A DNA stretch of 64,000 bases. Origin: G963662675 sp963662675. Its GTDB lineage: Bacteria; Bacteroidota; Bacteroidia; Bacteroidales; Prolixibacteraceae. Below are positions 23,971-33,633 of the stretch, in pieces. The stretch spans positions 434,001 to 498,000 of the forward strand of contig CAXXHP010000001.1 of assembly GCA_963662675.2 (NCBI GenBank), read 5' to 3'. Below the pieces are notes generated by a model. The model saw only the letters and a program-made list of their open reading frames with translations. It did not search any database and was not told the origin of the DNA. Position numbers and translations under genes: made by a program. Every line of letters starts with the position of its first letter. Position 1 is the first letter of the stretch.

Positions 23971-26397
23971 ATGGGAGACAAAAAAGAACAATCGTTTAAG
24001 AAATTGATATTTACAGGAATGGGAGATGACGAAAGTGAATTGATTCCAATCATTGCAGATGGTGATGATGCTGAATTAAAAGATTTTCAAGCTCCGGAAG
24101 TTCTGTCAATATTACCGCTTCGGAACACAGTATTATTTCCAGGAGTTGTTATTCCAATAACTGTTGGAAGGAAGAAATCATTGAAATTAATACAGGAGGT
24201 TTTTCGTGCTGATAAAATATTGGGGACAGTTACCCAGATGGATGGTTCTATTGATGATCCTGAACAAAAAGATTTGCACAAGATTGGTACCGTTGCTCAA
24301 ATTCTTAAGATTCTAGAAATGCCTGATGGCTCTACATCAGTTATCATTCAAGGGAAGAAACGGTTTGAGGTTCAGGAGTATCTGGAAGAATTTCCTTATT
24401 ATAAAGCAAAAGTAGCTTTGTTAGAAGATATCGTTCCTAACGAATCGGTGGAGTTCACGGCAATTGTTGGCTCAATGAAGGATTTGTCAATGAAAATTGC
24501 TAAGTATTCAATGAATGTAACTCCGGAAGCTTCCTTTGCCGTTAAAAATATTGAAAATTCAACCTTCCTGATTAATTTCATCTGCTCAAATACAGACCTG
24601 AAAGTAGAAGAAAAGCAAAGCTTATTAGAGATTGCAGATATACATGAAAGGGGAATTCAAGCAATTTCCTATCTGGTGAAAGAAGTTCAAATGCTTGAGT
24701 TGAAGAGAGATATTCAGACCAAAGTAAAATTGGAACTGGATCAACAGCAACGTGAGTTCTTGCTTAACCAACAAATTAAAACTATTCAGAATGAATTGGG
24801 TGGAAATCCAATTGAGCAAGAGATTAATGATCTTAAAGCAATAGCGAAAGACAAAAAATGGAGTGAAGATGTTGCTGCACACTTTGAGAAAGAAGTTAAT
24901 AAGCTGCAGCGCCTAAATCCTGCCGCAGGTGAATATTCTGTTCAGTTTTCTTATTGTCAGACGTTACTTGATCTACCATGGAATGAGTATACAGATGACA
25001 ATTTTGACCTGACACATGCTGAAAATGTTCTAGATGAAGACCATTATGGATTAGAGAAAGTAAAGGAGCGTATTTTAGAGCATCTTGCTGTTCTGAAGTT
25101 GAAGAATGACATGAAGGCACCAATACTTTGTTTATATGGCCCTCCTGGGGTTGGAAAAACATCCCTAGGTAAGTCGATTGCTCGTTCTTTGGATCGTAAA
25201 TATATCCGCATGAGCCTGGGTGGTTTGCATGATGAATCAGAAATTCGAGGACACCGGAAAACGTACATTGGTGCAATGCCAGGTCGGATTCTTCAGAATA
25301 TTAAAAAGGTGAAATCATCTAACCCTGTTTTTATACTGGATGAGATAGATAAAGTATCCAGTGATTTTCATGGCGATCCTGCATCTGCACTACTTGAAGT
25401 TCTGGACCCTGAGCAAAATTCTGAATTCCATGATAATTATGTGGAAATTGATTATGACCTTTCAAAGGTGATGTTTATTGCAACAGCCAATACGTTGAGT
25501 ACAATCGCTCCTCCTCTTCGTGATCGTCTAGAGCTTATTGATGTAAGCGGTTACATCATGGAAGAAAAGGTTGAAATTGCAAAGCGCCATTTAATTCCTA
25601 AGCAAATTGAAGAGCATGGTCTTTTAAAAGCTCAGATATCTTTTCCCAAAGAAGTCATTGAATATATCGTTGAAAACTATAGCAGAGAATCAGGGGTACG
25701 TGAGCTTGATAAGAAGATAGCAAAGGTGGTACGTCGTATTGCTAAGAGAATCGCATTTGATGAATCTTATAATAAAAAATTGACCATTGAAGATGTTAAA
25801 GCTTATTTGGGCGTTGCTCAATATTCAAAAGATAGTTATCAAGGCAATGAGTTTTTTGGTGTTGTTACCGGCTTAGCATGGACTTCTCATGGTGGCGAAA
25901 TATTGATGGTAGAGTCAAGTCAAAGCAATGGAAAAGGAAACCTGACACTGACAGGGAATCTAGGTGAAGTTATGAAGGAGTCAGCTATGTTGGCCTTGGA
26001 ATATCTGAAATCACATACAAATGAGCTTGGTCTTGATGACTCCGTTTTTGAAAAAAACAATTGGCATATCCATGTTCCTGAGGGGGCTATACCTAAAGAT
26101 GGTCCATCTGCAGGGATCACAATGGTCACCTCTCTTGCATCTATGATCTCAAAGCGAAAAGTACGTAAAAACATTGCAATGACAGGTGAAATTACGCTTC
26201 GAGGCAAGGTATTACCTGTGGGAGGTATCAAAGAAAAAATACTGGCAGCTAAACGTGCTGGCATTAAAGAGGTTATAATGTGTGAGGACAATAAGAAGAA
26301 TTTAGAAGAAATAAAAGATATTTATCTAAAGGGTATAAAGTTCCACTTTGTGAAGACTATCAATGATGTTTTGGATTATGCGCTTTTAAAAAAATAA
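23971..26397 (+). CDS. lon: ATP-dependent protease Lon
   Basis: An 808-residue Lon protease that degrades misfolded and regulatory proteins in the cytoplasm. The N-terminal substrate domain starts at LSILPLRNTVLFPGVVIPIT. The AAA+ module has Walker A GPPGVGKTSLGKS (~residue 389) and Walker B FILDEIDKV. The protease domain has the catalytic serine in PKDGPSAGITM and the lysine in GGIKEKILAAKRAGI. The length is normal for Bacteroidota. The C-terminus is 15 nt from the convergent response-regulator gene. Confidence 0.96.
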   Translation: MGDKKEQSFKKLIFTGMGDDESELIPIIADGDDAELKDFQAPEVLSILPLRNTVLFPGVVIPITVGRKKSLKLIQEVFRADKILGTVTQMDGSIDDPEQKDLHKIGTVAQILKILEMPDGSTSVIIQGKKRFEVQEYLEEFPYYKAKVALLEDIVPNESVEFTAIVGSMKDLSMKIAKYSMNVTPEASFAVKNIENSTFLINFICSNTDLKVEEKQSLLEIADIHERGIQAISYLVKEVQMLELKRDIQTKVKLELDQQQREFLLNQQIKTIQNELGGNPIEQEINDLKAIAKDKKWSEDVAAHFEKEVNKLQRLNPAAGEYSVQFSYCQTLLDLPWNEYTDDNFDLTHAENVLDEDHYGLEKVKERILEHLAVLKLKNDMKAPILCLYGPPGVGKTSLGKSIARSLDRKYIRMSLGGLHDESEIRGHRKTYIGAMPGRILQNIKKVKSSNPVFILDEIDKVSSDFHGDPASALLEVLDPEQNSEFHDNYVEIDYDLSKVMFIATANTLSTIAPPLRDRLELIDVSGYIMEEKVEIAKRHLIPKQIEEHGLLKAQISFPKEVIEYIVENYSRESGVRELDKKIAKVVRRIAKRIAFDESYNKKLTIEDVKAYLGVAQYSKDSYQGNEFFGVVTGLAWTSHGGEILMVESSQSNGKGNLTLTGNLGEVMKESAMLALEYLKSHTNELGLDDSVFEKNNWHIHVPEGAIPKDGPSAGITMVTSLASMISKRKVRKNIAMTGEITLRGKVLPVGGIKEKILAAKRAGIKEVIMCEDNKKNLEEIKDIYLKGIKFHFVKTINDVLDYALLKK

Positions 26398-26412
26398 AGC
26401 ATTGCTTTCCTG

Positions 26413-27177
26413 TTAAATTATTGGGAAGCAATTAAGTTGCTCAAAAAATGAAAGACTTGACCTATTGATTTGTTCTTCAAGGGTCAGGTCTTTGTGTTTT
26501 AGAAAACAGGTTTTACTTTTCTTTTCAATTTTCTTAAGGTAGTGGAGGTTTATATAAGCAGATCTGCTCGCTTTTACGATGTTTGTAGAATCAATAATTG
26601 AAACGACTTTATAGACATTTAGGGTTATGAATTCTTCTTTCCCATCGGTTAAAAATACTCTGCAGTAATTTGAGTCTGCTCTTAATAGCATAATGTCTTC
26701 CGGATTTATAATGACAATGCCAATTCGAGTGGGAAGCTTAATTTTTGTAATGGTTTTGTTATTTTTCATAAACAAATCCATCCTGCGCTCCAGTTCTAAT
26801 CGTTGTGTTTTTGTCTTATATCGGTTGATTACCGAAATTATTTCTTCTGGGCCAAACGGCTTTAGCAAATAATCCAACGGCTCAACTTCAAGGGCTTTAA
26901 ATGCATATTGACTGTATGCTGTTGTGAAAACAATTTCTGTTTTTAGTTTACTATCCTTTATTAGCTGAGCAACTTCAATCCCATTTGTCTCGGGCATATC
27001 AACATCCAAAAATACAATATTGGGAACCTTCTTTTTTAAAATTTTTATTCCCTTTTGAGGATCTGTTGTCTTGTCAATTATTTCAATTTCCCTGAATGCC
27101 TGAAGATAAATTTCGAGCAGAGAAATAGCTTCTTCATCATCTTCAATTATTATCGCTGTTATTTTTTTATCAATCAT
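26413..27177 (-). CDS. LytTR-family response regulator (first of a tandem pair)
   Basis: A 254-residue regulator. Its receiver domain (residues ~6-120) has the acidic pair EDDEEAI, the phospho-acceptor aspartate in IVFLDVDMPETNGIEV, and conserved Thr and Lys positions (TTAYSQYAF, LLKPFG). The LytTR DNA-binding domain occupies ~145-250, with IMLLRADSNYCRVFLTDGKE. It follows its paralogue with a 5-nt gap. No histidine kinase is present in the neighbourhood, so the partner is elsewhere. Target genes are unknown. Confidence 0.88.
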   Translation of the reverse strand: MIDKKITAIIIEDDEEAISLLEIYLQAFREIEIIDKTTDPQKGIKILKKKVPNIVFLDVDMPETNGIEVAQLIKDSKLKTEIVFTTAYSQYAFKALEVEPLDYLLKPFGPEEIISVINRYKTKTQRLELERRMDLFMKNNKTITKIKLPTRIGIVIINPEDIMLLRADSNYCRVFLTDGKEEFITLNVYKVVSIIDSTNIVKASRSAYINLHYLKKIEKKSKTCFLKHKDLTLEEQINRSSLSFFEQLNCFPII

Positions 27178-27182
27178 CTTTT

Positions 27183-27935
27183 CTATTCAAAATCCATTTC
27201 ACAAAGAATTTTTATCTGCTTTTTTGAACCATACAATTTAACTTCTTTTTCATTAGTAGTCAAGATGCATGAGTTGTCTCCTTTGTTTACTTGTGAAAGT
27301 TTATCAATATTAATGAGCAATGACCGGCTGATTCTGAAGAAGTGAATGTCACTTAGTAATTTCTCGATTTTCCCCAAATAACTATTGGCCACTTCTCTGG
27401 TCCCGTTGTCTAAATGAATGTTTGTGTAAGAGCCTTCAGCCTCACAGTATAATATGTCTTCTGGGGAAATTAATGTATGGTTGTAGGTTGATGAAATTTT
27501 TATTCTGACTTGCTCATCCACATTTTTAAGTACTCTATCCAGTTTCTTCTCTATGCTGGTTGTCTTTTTTATGCGATATTTCTCAATGACTTTGTTGATT
27601 TTATTGACATCAATTGGTTTTAAGATAAAATCGTAAACATTATTTTTAATTGCAGTAATGGCTGATTCTTTATGCCCACTTACCAAAATCACGTTACTTT
27701 TTATTTCTCGTTTATTGAGCAACTCAATAAAATCTAGTCCATTTCGTCCAGGCATAACCACATCCAGAAAGATAATGTCAGGCATGAAATCTAAATACAT
27801 GAAGAGGGCTTCTTCAACAGTAGTCGCTTCTTCAATCATTGAGATGGCCGTATTTTTAGATAGATGGTAGCGTAGCAATTCTCTTGCTCCTTCTTCATCG
27901 TCAACAATAAGTGCTTTGAGTTTACTTTTTTTCAT
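27183..27935 (-). CDS. LytTR-family response regulator (second of a tandem pair)
   Basis: A 250-residue regulator beginning MKKSKLKALIVDDEEGAREL. The receiver aspartate is in IIFLDVVMPGRNGLDF, with VSGHKESAI and FILKPIDVNKI after it. The LytTR domain carries DILYCEAEGSYTNIHLDNG. A longer frame to 27977 adds 14 residues before the receiver domain and is rejected. Transcription runs toward the first regulator gene, so the two form an operon. The pair shares the same architecture but differs enough to suggest separate signals. The promoter region (27936-28119) is shared with the divergent permease. Confidence 0.88.
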   Translation of the reverse strand: MKKSKLKALIVDDEEGARELLRYHLSKNTAISMIEEATTVEEALFMYLDFMPDIIFLDVVMPGRNGLDFIELLNKREIKSNVILVSGHKESAITAIKNNVYDFILKPIDVNKINKVIEKYRIKKTTSIEKKLDRVLKNVDEQVRIKISSTYNHTLISPEDILYCEAEGSYTNIHLDNGTREVANSYLGKIEKLLSDIHFFRISRSLLINIDKLSQVNKGDNSCILTTNEKEVKLYGSKKQIKILCEMDFE

Positions 27936-28096
27936 GGAGATATTCTGTAAATACAAATTTACCAAAAAAAATGGCAAGAGCCACCCTGTAATACATAATA
28001 AAAATGTGATTCTGCTAAATGCTTACTTTAATCAAGTTTTCTTCGAATAGATTAGAATGTATTTTAGTGAATTTTAGCTTGAACGAATTTTAGGCA

Positions 28097-28104
28097 TATA
28101 TTTG
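28097..28104 (+). promoter_or_regulatory. Candidate -7 element of the AI-2E permease gene
   Basis: TATATTTG matches TAnnTTTG and lies 15 nt before the ATG at 28120. The nearest TTG upstream (28079) gives a 15-nt spacer, shorter than usual. Confidence 0.45.
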
Positions 28105-28119
28105 TAAAAAATCTATGAT

Positions 28120-29232
28120 ATGGTTAAGGTAGATGGAAAATTTCGAAATGTTCTGTTAGCAATTGGTGTTGTGTTTATCATTTTTATACTGTGGTACTTT
28201 AGTGCCATCGTTACCTATATTCTAATTGCTGCCGTTTTGTCTCTAATTGGTCGTCCACTTGTAAGAGGCCTTACCCGGATTAAAAAAGGTCGCTTTTCTG
28301 TATCTCAAAGTTTTGCGGCTTTTGTTACTTTATTTTTTATATGGGTTGTTTTTATTGGTGCTTTTCGATTTCTAATTCCATTATTAATTAGCGAGTTTGA
28401 ACAATTGTCTACCATAAATTTAGAGTCAATTATAAATGTGGTTGAAGGACCAATTAGGGAAATAATGCGTTTTACCGGAGATGAGCCATCTTCATCATTA
28501 GACAAAACATTTTTGGATATGATAAAGAACCAGCTGGGTGAAAAAGTTGGATTTTCCCAGTTAACGAATGTTTTTAGCCTTATCGCTGGAGCTTTAGGTG
28601 AGTTTCTTATTGCTTTTTTCTCAGTCTCCTTTATTACGTTTTTCTTTTTAAAGGAAGAGAATATGTTTAAAGAAGGAATTATTCTGTTTGTGCCTTCTGA
28701 GTATGAAGGGAAAGTTGCCAAAATATTACAGTCAATTTATGATTTGTTAAAACGTTACTTTATAGGTTTAATGATTGAAGTTGTTATGGTTGGGGCATTG
28801 GTGACTATTGGATTAACCATTGTAGGTATTGGCTTTAATCATGCCGTTGTTGTTGGCTTATTCTGTGGCATGTTTAATATTATTCCATATTTAGGCCCTT
28901 GGATGGGGGCCTCGGTAGGCTTGTTGATTGGTGTTGCAATAAATATTCAAGCTGATTTCATGTCATATACGTTACCGATATTAGGGTTTATGTTACTTGT
29001 TTTTGTCATTGTTCAGTTAATCGACAATACATTATTTCAACCAATGATATATTCTAGTAGTGTGAAAGCTCATCCTATAGAAATATTTTTGGTGATTATG
29101 GCTGCGGGTAGCTTAGCGGGGATTCTTGGAATGATATTAGCAATTCCAGTATATACAATCTGCCGTGTTGTTGCAAAAGAATTTCTTGATAACCTGAAGA
29201 TTGTACAGAGATTAACAAGAAATCTGAGTTGA
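28120..29232 (+). CDS. AI-2E family permease (UPF0118)
   Basis: A 370-residue membrane protein with about eight hydrophobic segments. It shows the family layout: two N-terminal helices, a soluble helical middle (residues ~95-160), then VGLFCGMFNIIPYLGPWMGA, which contains the conserved PYLGP-type motif. The C-terminal segment is MAAGSLAGILGMILAIPVYT. Members export small molecules or ions (AI-2 in E. coli TqsA, sodium in others), so the substrate is not assigned. It is divergent from the LytTR pair. Confidence 0.85.
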   Translation: MVKVDGKFRNVLLAIGVVFIIFILWYFSAIVTYILIAAVLSLIGRPLVRGLTRIKKGRFSVSQSFAAFVTLFFIWVVFIGAFRFLIPLLISEFEQLSTINLESIINVVEGPIREIMRFTGDEPSSSLDKTFLDMIKNQLGEKVGFSQLTNVFSLIAGALGEFLIAFFSVSFITFFFLKEENMFKEGIILFVPSEYEGKVAKILQSIYDLLKRYFIGLMIEVVMVGALVTIGLTIVGIGFNHAVVVGLFCGMFNIIPYLGPWMGASVGLLIGVAINIQADFMSYTLPILGFMLLVFVIVQLIDNTLFQPMIYSSSVKAHPIEIFLVIMAAGSLAGILGMILAIPVYTICRVVAKEFLDNLKIVQRLTRNLS

Positions 29233-29298
29233 TGATTGATTTTTTCTATGCTTTAATTTTGCCTATAGGTTAATCATATGGAATAAATGTATTGTCAT

Positions 29299-29320
29299 TG
29301 ATTTATGATTTTGTAAATCA
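29299..29320. promoter_or_regulatory. Inverted repeat upstream of the ACIII operon
   Basis: TGATTTA and TAAATCA are a 7-bp inverted repeat with an 8-nt spacer, 160-180 nt ahead of actA in the 250-nt gap. It is a possible regulator site; the evidence is symmetry only. No TAnnTTTG element was found in this gap. Confidence 0.3.
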
Positions 29321-29482
29321 GTATTTTGTATATGTTCGTGTGCCGTTTGGGATGAGACAAGAATATTTAAGTTTTTCTCGTATATAATTTTTAACTTGAT
29401 AGGGAAAACCTTCAACACATAAGATTGTTAAATCTGTTTAGTTGATAGAACCTCAGGTTAAAAACGTACTAACGCTTGACGA

Positions 29483-30637
29483 ATGAAACTAATCATCCCT
29501 GCAAACCCCTTTCTCAGGTTATTTCCTATTGCTATACTGTTAGCTTTTTTATTTTTTATTTGTTCCTCGATGTCCGGCTATTCTGAAGATTCGGTGAATT
29601 TGCTTGAAGGACATTCCCATGAAGATATTAAAAGAGGAGAACGCTTTTTTAAAGGATTATTGCCTTTCAATTTTAATGGAAATTCATGTGTTTCTTGTCA
29701 CAATTTGTATACTACAGATACATTGAATTGGAATCCATCAGCAATGGATATCGCCATAAAGTTTGTTGATCAGGATTTTGCTTCATTTCAGTCAACAATT
29801 ACTGAGCCTATTGGCAATATAATTACCGAAGCACATGCCAGAATTGATATTGACGAGGAGGATTTACAAAAGGTAAAAGCCTACCTGGATGATTTGGCAA
29901 TGACAGGACCAACTCCCTTAAAACCAAGCGTCAATAACTTGTTGCTATTTTTGTTTCTTGGGATTTTACTTACTTGGGCAGTTCTTGAAATGATTTTCTT
30001 CCGAAAAATAAAATACCGTTTTATCCCTCTCGTTATTTTTGTCGGTGCATTTGGACTTCAGGCAAAAATACTGGTTGACGAAGGCATCAAGCTTGGTCGT
30101 TCTCAAAATTATGCACCAGACCAACCTATTAAATTTTCGCATAAAGTACATGCCGGAGAGAATGCTATTGACTGTTTGTATTGCCATTCTACTGCTGAGC
30201 AAAGTAAATCTGCAGGTATTCCTGCAATGAATTTGTGTATGAATTGCCATGTTATAATCCGTGAAGGAACAAACTCTGGGAAATTTGAAATTGCCAAAAT
30301 CGTAAATGCCGTTGAGAATAATGAGCCAGTAGAATGGATGCGTTTGCACAATCTGCCAGACCATGTGTTTTTTAGCCATGCGATTCATGTAGGTGCTGGT
30401 CAGCTTGATTGTTTACAATGTCATGGGACTGTTGAGGAAATGGATATTATGAAACAGACTGCTGATTTATCGATGGGTTGGTGTGTTGATTGCCATCGTG
30501 AAACGGAGGTTCAATTTACAGAGAATGGATATTATGAAACCTTTGTGAAAATGCACGAAGAGTTTGAAGTCGGAGATCTGGAAAAAATTGCAGCAGAAGA
30601 TATGGGAGCTAACGACTGTATGCGTTGCCATTATTAA
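29483..30637 (+). CDS. actA: Alternative complex III subunit A, multiheme cytochrome c
   Basis: A 384-residue cytochrome with six CxxCH heme-binding motifs: CVSCH near residue 69, then CLYCH, CMNCH, CLQCH, CVDCH and CMRCH in the C-terminal half. The first lies in an N-terminal domain after a signal/anchor (LRLFPIAILLAFLFFICS). Two membrane segments (~145-185) separate it from a pentaheme domain that matches classical ActA. ACIII takes electrons from menaquinol and passes them to cytochrome c or directly to an oxidase. The extra N-terminal heme is noted as a finding. It starts the act operon, followed by actB 31 nt downstream. Confidence 0.88.
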   Translation: MKLIIPANPFLRLFPIAILLAFLFFICSSMSGYSEDSVNLLEGHSHEDIKRGERFFKGLLPFNFNGNSCVSCHNLYTTDTLNWNPSAMDIAIKFVDQDFASFQSTITEPIGNIITEAHARIDIDEEDLQKVKAYLDDLAMTGPTPLKPSVNNLLLFLFLGILLTWAVLEMIFFRKIKYRFIPLVIFVGAFGLQAKILVDEGIKLGRSQNYAPDQPIKFSHKVHAGENAIDCLYCHSTAEQSKSAGIPAMNLCMNCHVIIREGTNSGKFEIAKIVNAVENNEPVEWMRLHNLPDHVFFSHAIHVGAGQLDCLQCHGTVEEMDIMKQTADLSMGWCVDCHRETEVQFTENGYYETFVKMHEEFEVGDLEKIAAEDMGANDCMRCHY

Positions 30638-30668
30638 TACAAGTATTCAAAAACAAAATACATTTTTG

Positions 30669-33611
30669 ATGAAGACATACTGGAGAAGTCTTGAAGAATT
30701 AGAAGATCCGAAAGCCCTTCGGATTCGTGAAGCCCGGGCAGAGGCCAAACAAAAGAGTTTGCTTTACAGGTCGGCCGAAGGAGACGAAGGTGCAACGCGT
30801 CGTGATTTTCTTAAAACTTTAGGATTCAGTCTTGCCGCTGCGACTCTGGTTGCCAGTTGTAAAAAGCCTGTGGAAAAAGCGATTCCGTATCTAATTAAAC
30901 CGGAAGAAATTTCTCCAGGGAAAGCAAATCTCTACGCATCAAGCTATTTCGATGCAGGGGATTATTGCAGTGTGGTTGTTAAGGTGAGGGATGGGCGACC
31001 AATTAAAATTGAAGGTAATGAGCTAAGCTCTATTTCGCAGCAAGGAACAAGTGCTCGCGTACAGGCATCCATCTTAAATTTATATGATGGGGCTCGCTAT
31101 AAAGGACCGCAGAAATCAGGCAAGCAAATCACCTGGGCTGATGCAGATCTTGAAATTGAAACTGCTTTAGATGAAATAGCACAAGAAAGTGGACGTCTGG
31201 TATTGCTCACACAGACTGTTATTTCTCCTTCAACTAAAATGATAATTGATCAATTTTTGAACGCATATCCTACAACTGAATGGATCCAATATGATGCCGG
31301 TTCTGCATCGGGAATGCTGACAGCCAATATCAACGGCTTTGGTCAACGAGCTATTCCTGATTATCGTTTTGATCATGCAAAAGTGGTTGTCAGTTTTGGT
31401 GCCGATTTTCTGGGAACCTGGCTGTCACCTGTTGAATATACCAAACGTTATACGTCGGCGCGCCGTTTGGACGAAGGACAGCGCGAAATGCTGCGCCATT
31501 ACCAGTTTGAAGCTCAGATGTCGCTTTCCGGATCCAATGCCGATGTACGTTTCCCGGTTAAACCATCCGAAGAACCTGCAATTGTACTTTCTCTATACAA
31601 TGCCATCGCAAAGGCAAAAGGAGCGGAGCAATTATCAGGAGTTCAGTCAACGGTAGATATTACTGCCTTAGCCGAAGAATTATTGGAGAATGAAGAGAAG
31701 TCTATCGTTATTTCAGGAAGCAATGACGAGAATGTACAGCAGTTGGTTAATGGCATTAACTATTTGTTGGGCAATTATGGGCATACTCTTCTTTGGGAGT
31801 CAGCTTTGCTCACCAAGCAGGGATTGGATGAAGAAATCAGTAAGTTAAATACAAAGCTGATTGCAGGAAACATTGATGGTTTATTGGTTTGGGGAGTTAA
31901 TCCGGTGTATGATCATCCAAAGGGGAAGGAACTAGAGACCGCCATTCAGAAACTGAAACTCTCAATCTCATTTGCTGAACGGAAAGATGAAACAGCCAAT
32001 GCCTGTCTGTATATACTTCCTGAACCAAATTATCTGGAATCATGGAACGATCTTGAACCAAAATCAGGTTTCTTCAGTTTAGCCCAACCGACAATTTCCA
32101 AATTGTTTGACTCGCGGAATGTGCAGGAAAGCCTTTTGAGATGGATTGGCCAAGAAACGACCTATGTTGATTACATTAAAAGATATTGGGAAACAGAATT
32201 TTTTTCCAAACAAACAGAATATAGTGAGTTCCGGATGTTCTGGAATTACACAATACAAAAAGGCGTTCTTGAACCCGGCAAAACGGTCACCGTAAAATAT
32301 AGCGACGACGGTTTAAAGAAGGTTGCTGCTACTATTTCTGCAGTAAAATCAGGCACTGAAATTATTCTATATGAAAGCATTGCTTTAGGGAATGGTAAAT
32401 ATGCCAACAATCCTTGGTTGCAAGAGCTTCCTGATCCTATGGCAAAAATTAGCTGGGACAATTATGCATCTGTACCTGTTGCTTTTGCTGAAGAGAATGG
32501 GTTGGACAATGAAAGTGTAATCACGATAAATGGGTTGGAACTACCCGTCTTTATTCAGCCTGGGCAAGCAGCAGATACCGTTGCCGTTGCCCTAGGTTAC
32601 GGGCGTGAACATGCCGGTAAAGTGGGTGATCAGGTTGGTAAGAATATGTTTCCTTATGTTAGTGAAATAAATGGTTTGCGCCGATATTATATTGAAGATG
32701 TAATTGTGGCGATTGTTGCTGAAGCAACCTATCCGTTGGCGTTGTCACAAACACATCATTCTATGGAAGGACGCCCGATTGTGCGCGAAACTAATTTGGA
32801 TGAATATCTTTTGAAACCTGATTCAGGAAATGAACTGCATGAAGAGCACCAAGAACACCATGTTAGCTTATATGAGGAAATAGAGTTTAAGGGACATCAC
32901 TGGGGAATGGCGATTGATCTGAATTCTTGTACCGGTTGCGGTAATTGTGCGATTGCTTGTCAGGCTGAAAATAATGTTCAGGTGATTGGAAAAGAGCAGG
33001 TTCGCAATCGCCGTATTATGCACTGGATCCGTGTCGATCGATATTATTCAGGGGATTCAGCTAATCCTGAAGTTTCGCACCAACCGGTTATGTGTCAGCA
33101 TTGTGATAATGCCCCTTGTGAAAATGTTTGTCCGGTTGCAGCTACGCCTCATAGCTCGGAAGGATTAAATCAAATGGCATACAACCGCTGTGTGGGAACG
33201 AAATATTGTATCAACAACTGTCCATATCGTGTTCGTCGCTTCAATTGGTTTCAGTATGTCAATAACGATAAGTTTGATTACAATGCCAATAACGATTTAG
33301 GGCGAATGGTACTAAATCCTGATGTGACTGTTCGTTCGCGTGGAGTAGTTGAAAAATGCTCTATGTGTGTGCAGCGTATTCAGGAGAAAAAACAGGACGC
33401 CAAACTGGCAGGGCGCATGCTTGAAGATGGCGAGATTAAAACTGCTTGTCAGCAGTCGTGCCCTGGGAATGCCGTAGTTTTTGGTGACCTGAATAACCCG
33501 GAAAGCAAAATTAGCAAGCTTTTCAAGGACAAGCGGAATTATCATTTACTTGAAGAACTGCATACATTACCATCAGTTGGGTATTTAACCAAGGTCAGGA
33601 ATAAAGCCTGA
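30669..33611 (+). CDS. actB: Alternative complex III subunit B, iron-sulfur protein
   Basis: A 980-residue protein. It has a twin-arginine segment (TRRDFLKTLGFSLAAATLVA) that ends in SCKKP, a possible lipid-attachment cysteine. A large molybdopterin-oxidoreductase-like domain follows (residues ~70-690) and, in the ACIII family, has no cofactor. The C-terminal ferredoxin domain has CTGCGNCAIACQ, CQHCDNAPCENVCP, a CVGTKYCINNCP motif and CSMCVQRI with CQQSCPG, for several iron-sulfur clusters. It lies on the periplasmic side. The ATG at 30669 is chosen because the upstream frame overlaps actA. Confidence 0.92.
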   Translation: MKTYWRSLEELEDPKALRIREARAEAKQKSLLYRSAEGDEGATRRDFLKTLGFSLAAATLVASCKKPVEKAIPYLIKPEEISPGKANLYASSYFDAGDYCSVVVKVRDGRPIKIEGNELSSISQQGTSARVQASILNLYDGARYKGPQKSGKQITWADADLEIETALDEIAQESGRLVLLTQTVISPSTKMIIDQFLNAYPTTEWIQYDAGSASGMLTANINGFGQRAIPDYRFDHAKVVVSFGADFLGTWLSPVEYTKRYTSARRLDEGQREMLRHYQFEAQMSLSGSNADVRFPVKPSEEPAIVLSLYNAIAKAKGAEQLSGVQSTVDITALAEELLENEEKSIVISGSNDENVQQLVNGINYLLGNYGHTLLWESALLTKQGLDEEISKLNTKLIAGNIDGLLVWGVNPVYDHPKGKELETAIQKLKLSISFAERKDETANACLYILPEPNYLESWNDLEPKSGFFSLAQPTISKLFDSRNVQESLLRWIGQETTYVDYIKRYWETEFFSKQTEYSEFRMFWNYTIQKGVLEPGKTVTVKYSDDGLKKVAATISAVKSGTEIILYESIALGNGKYANNPWLQELPDPMAKISWDNYASVPVAFAEENGLDNESVITINGLELPVFIQPGQAADTVAVALGYGREHAGKVGDQVGKNMFPYVSEINGLRRYYIEDVIVAIVAEATYPLALSQTHHSMEGRPIVRETNLDEYLLKPDSGNELHEEHQEHHVSLYEEIEFKGHHWGMAIDLNSCTGCGNCAIACQAENNVQVIGKEQVRNRRIMHWIRVDRYYSGDSANPEVSHQPVMCQHCDNAPCENVCPVAATPHSSEGLNQMAYNRCVGTKYCINNCPYRVRRFNWFQYVNNDKFDYNANNDLGRMVLNPDVTVRSRGVVEKCSMCVQRIQEKKQDAKLAGRMLEDGEIKTACQQSCPGNAVVFGDLNNPESKISKLFKDKRNYHLLEELHTLPSVGYLTKVRNKA

Positions 33612-33633
33612 GAAATGAAATAAACTTGAATCT

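Noticed and set aside
26401..26432. Inverted repeat ATTGCTTTCC / GGGAAGCAAT between lon and the response regulator as a terminator
   Set aside because: The loop is 12 nt, there is no T tract, and it overlaps the regulator's last codons. It is too weak to list as a feature.
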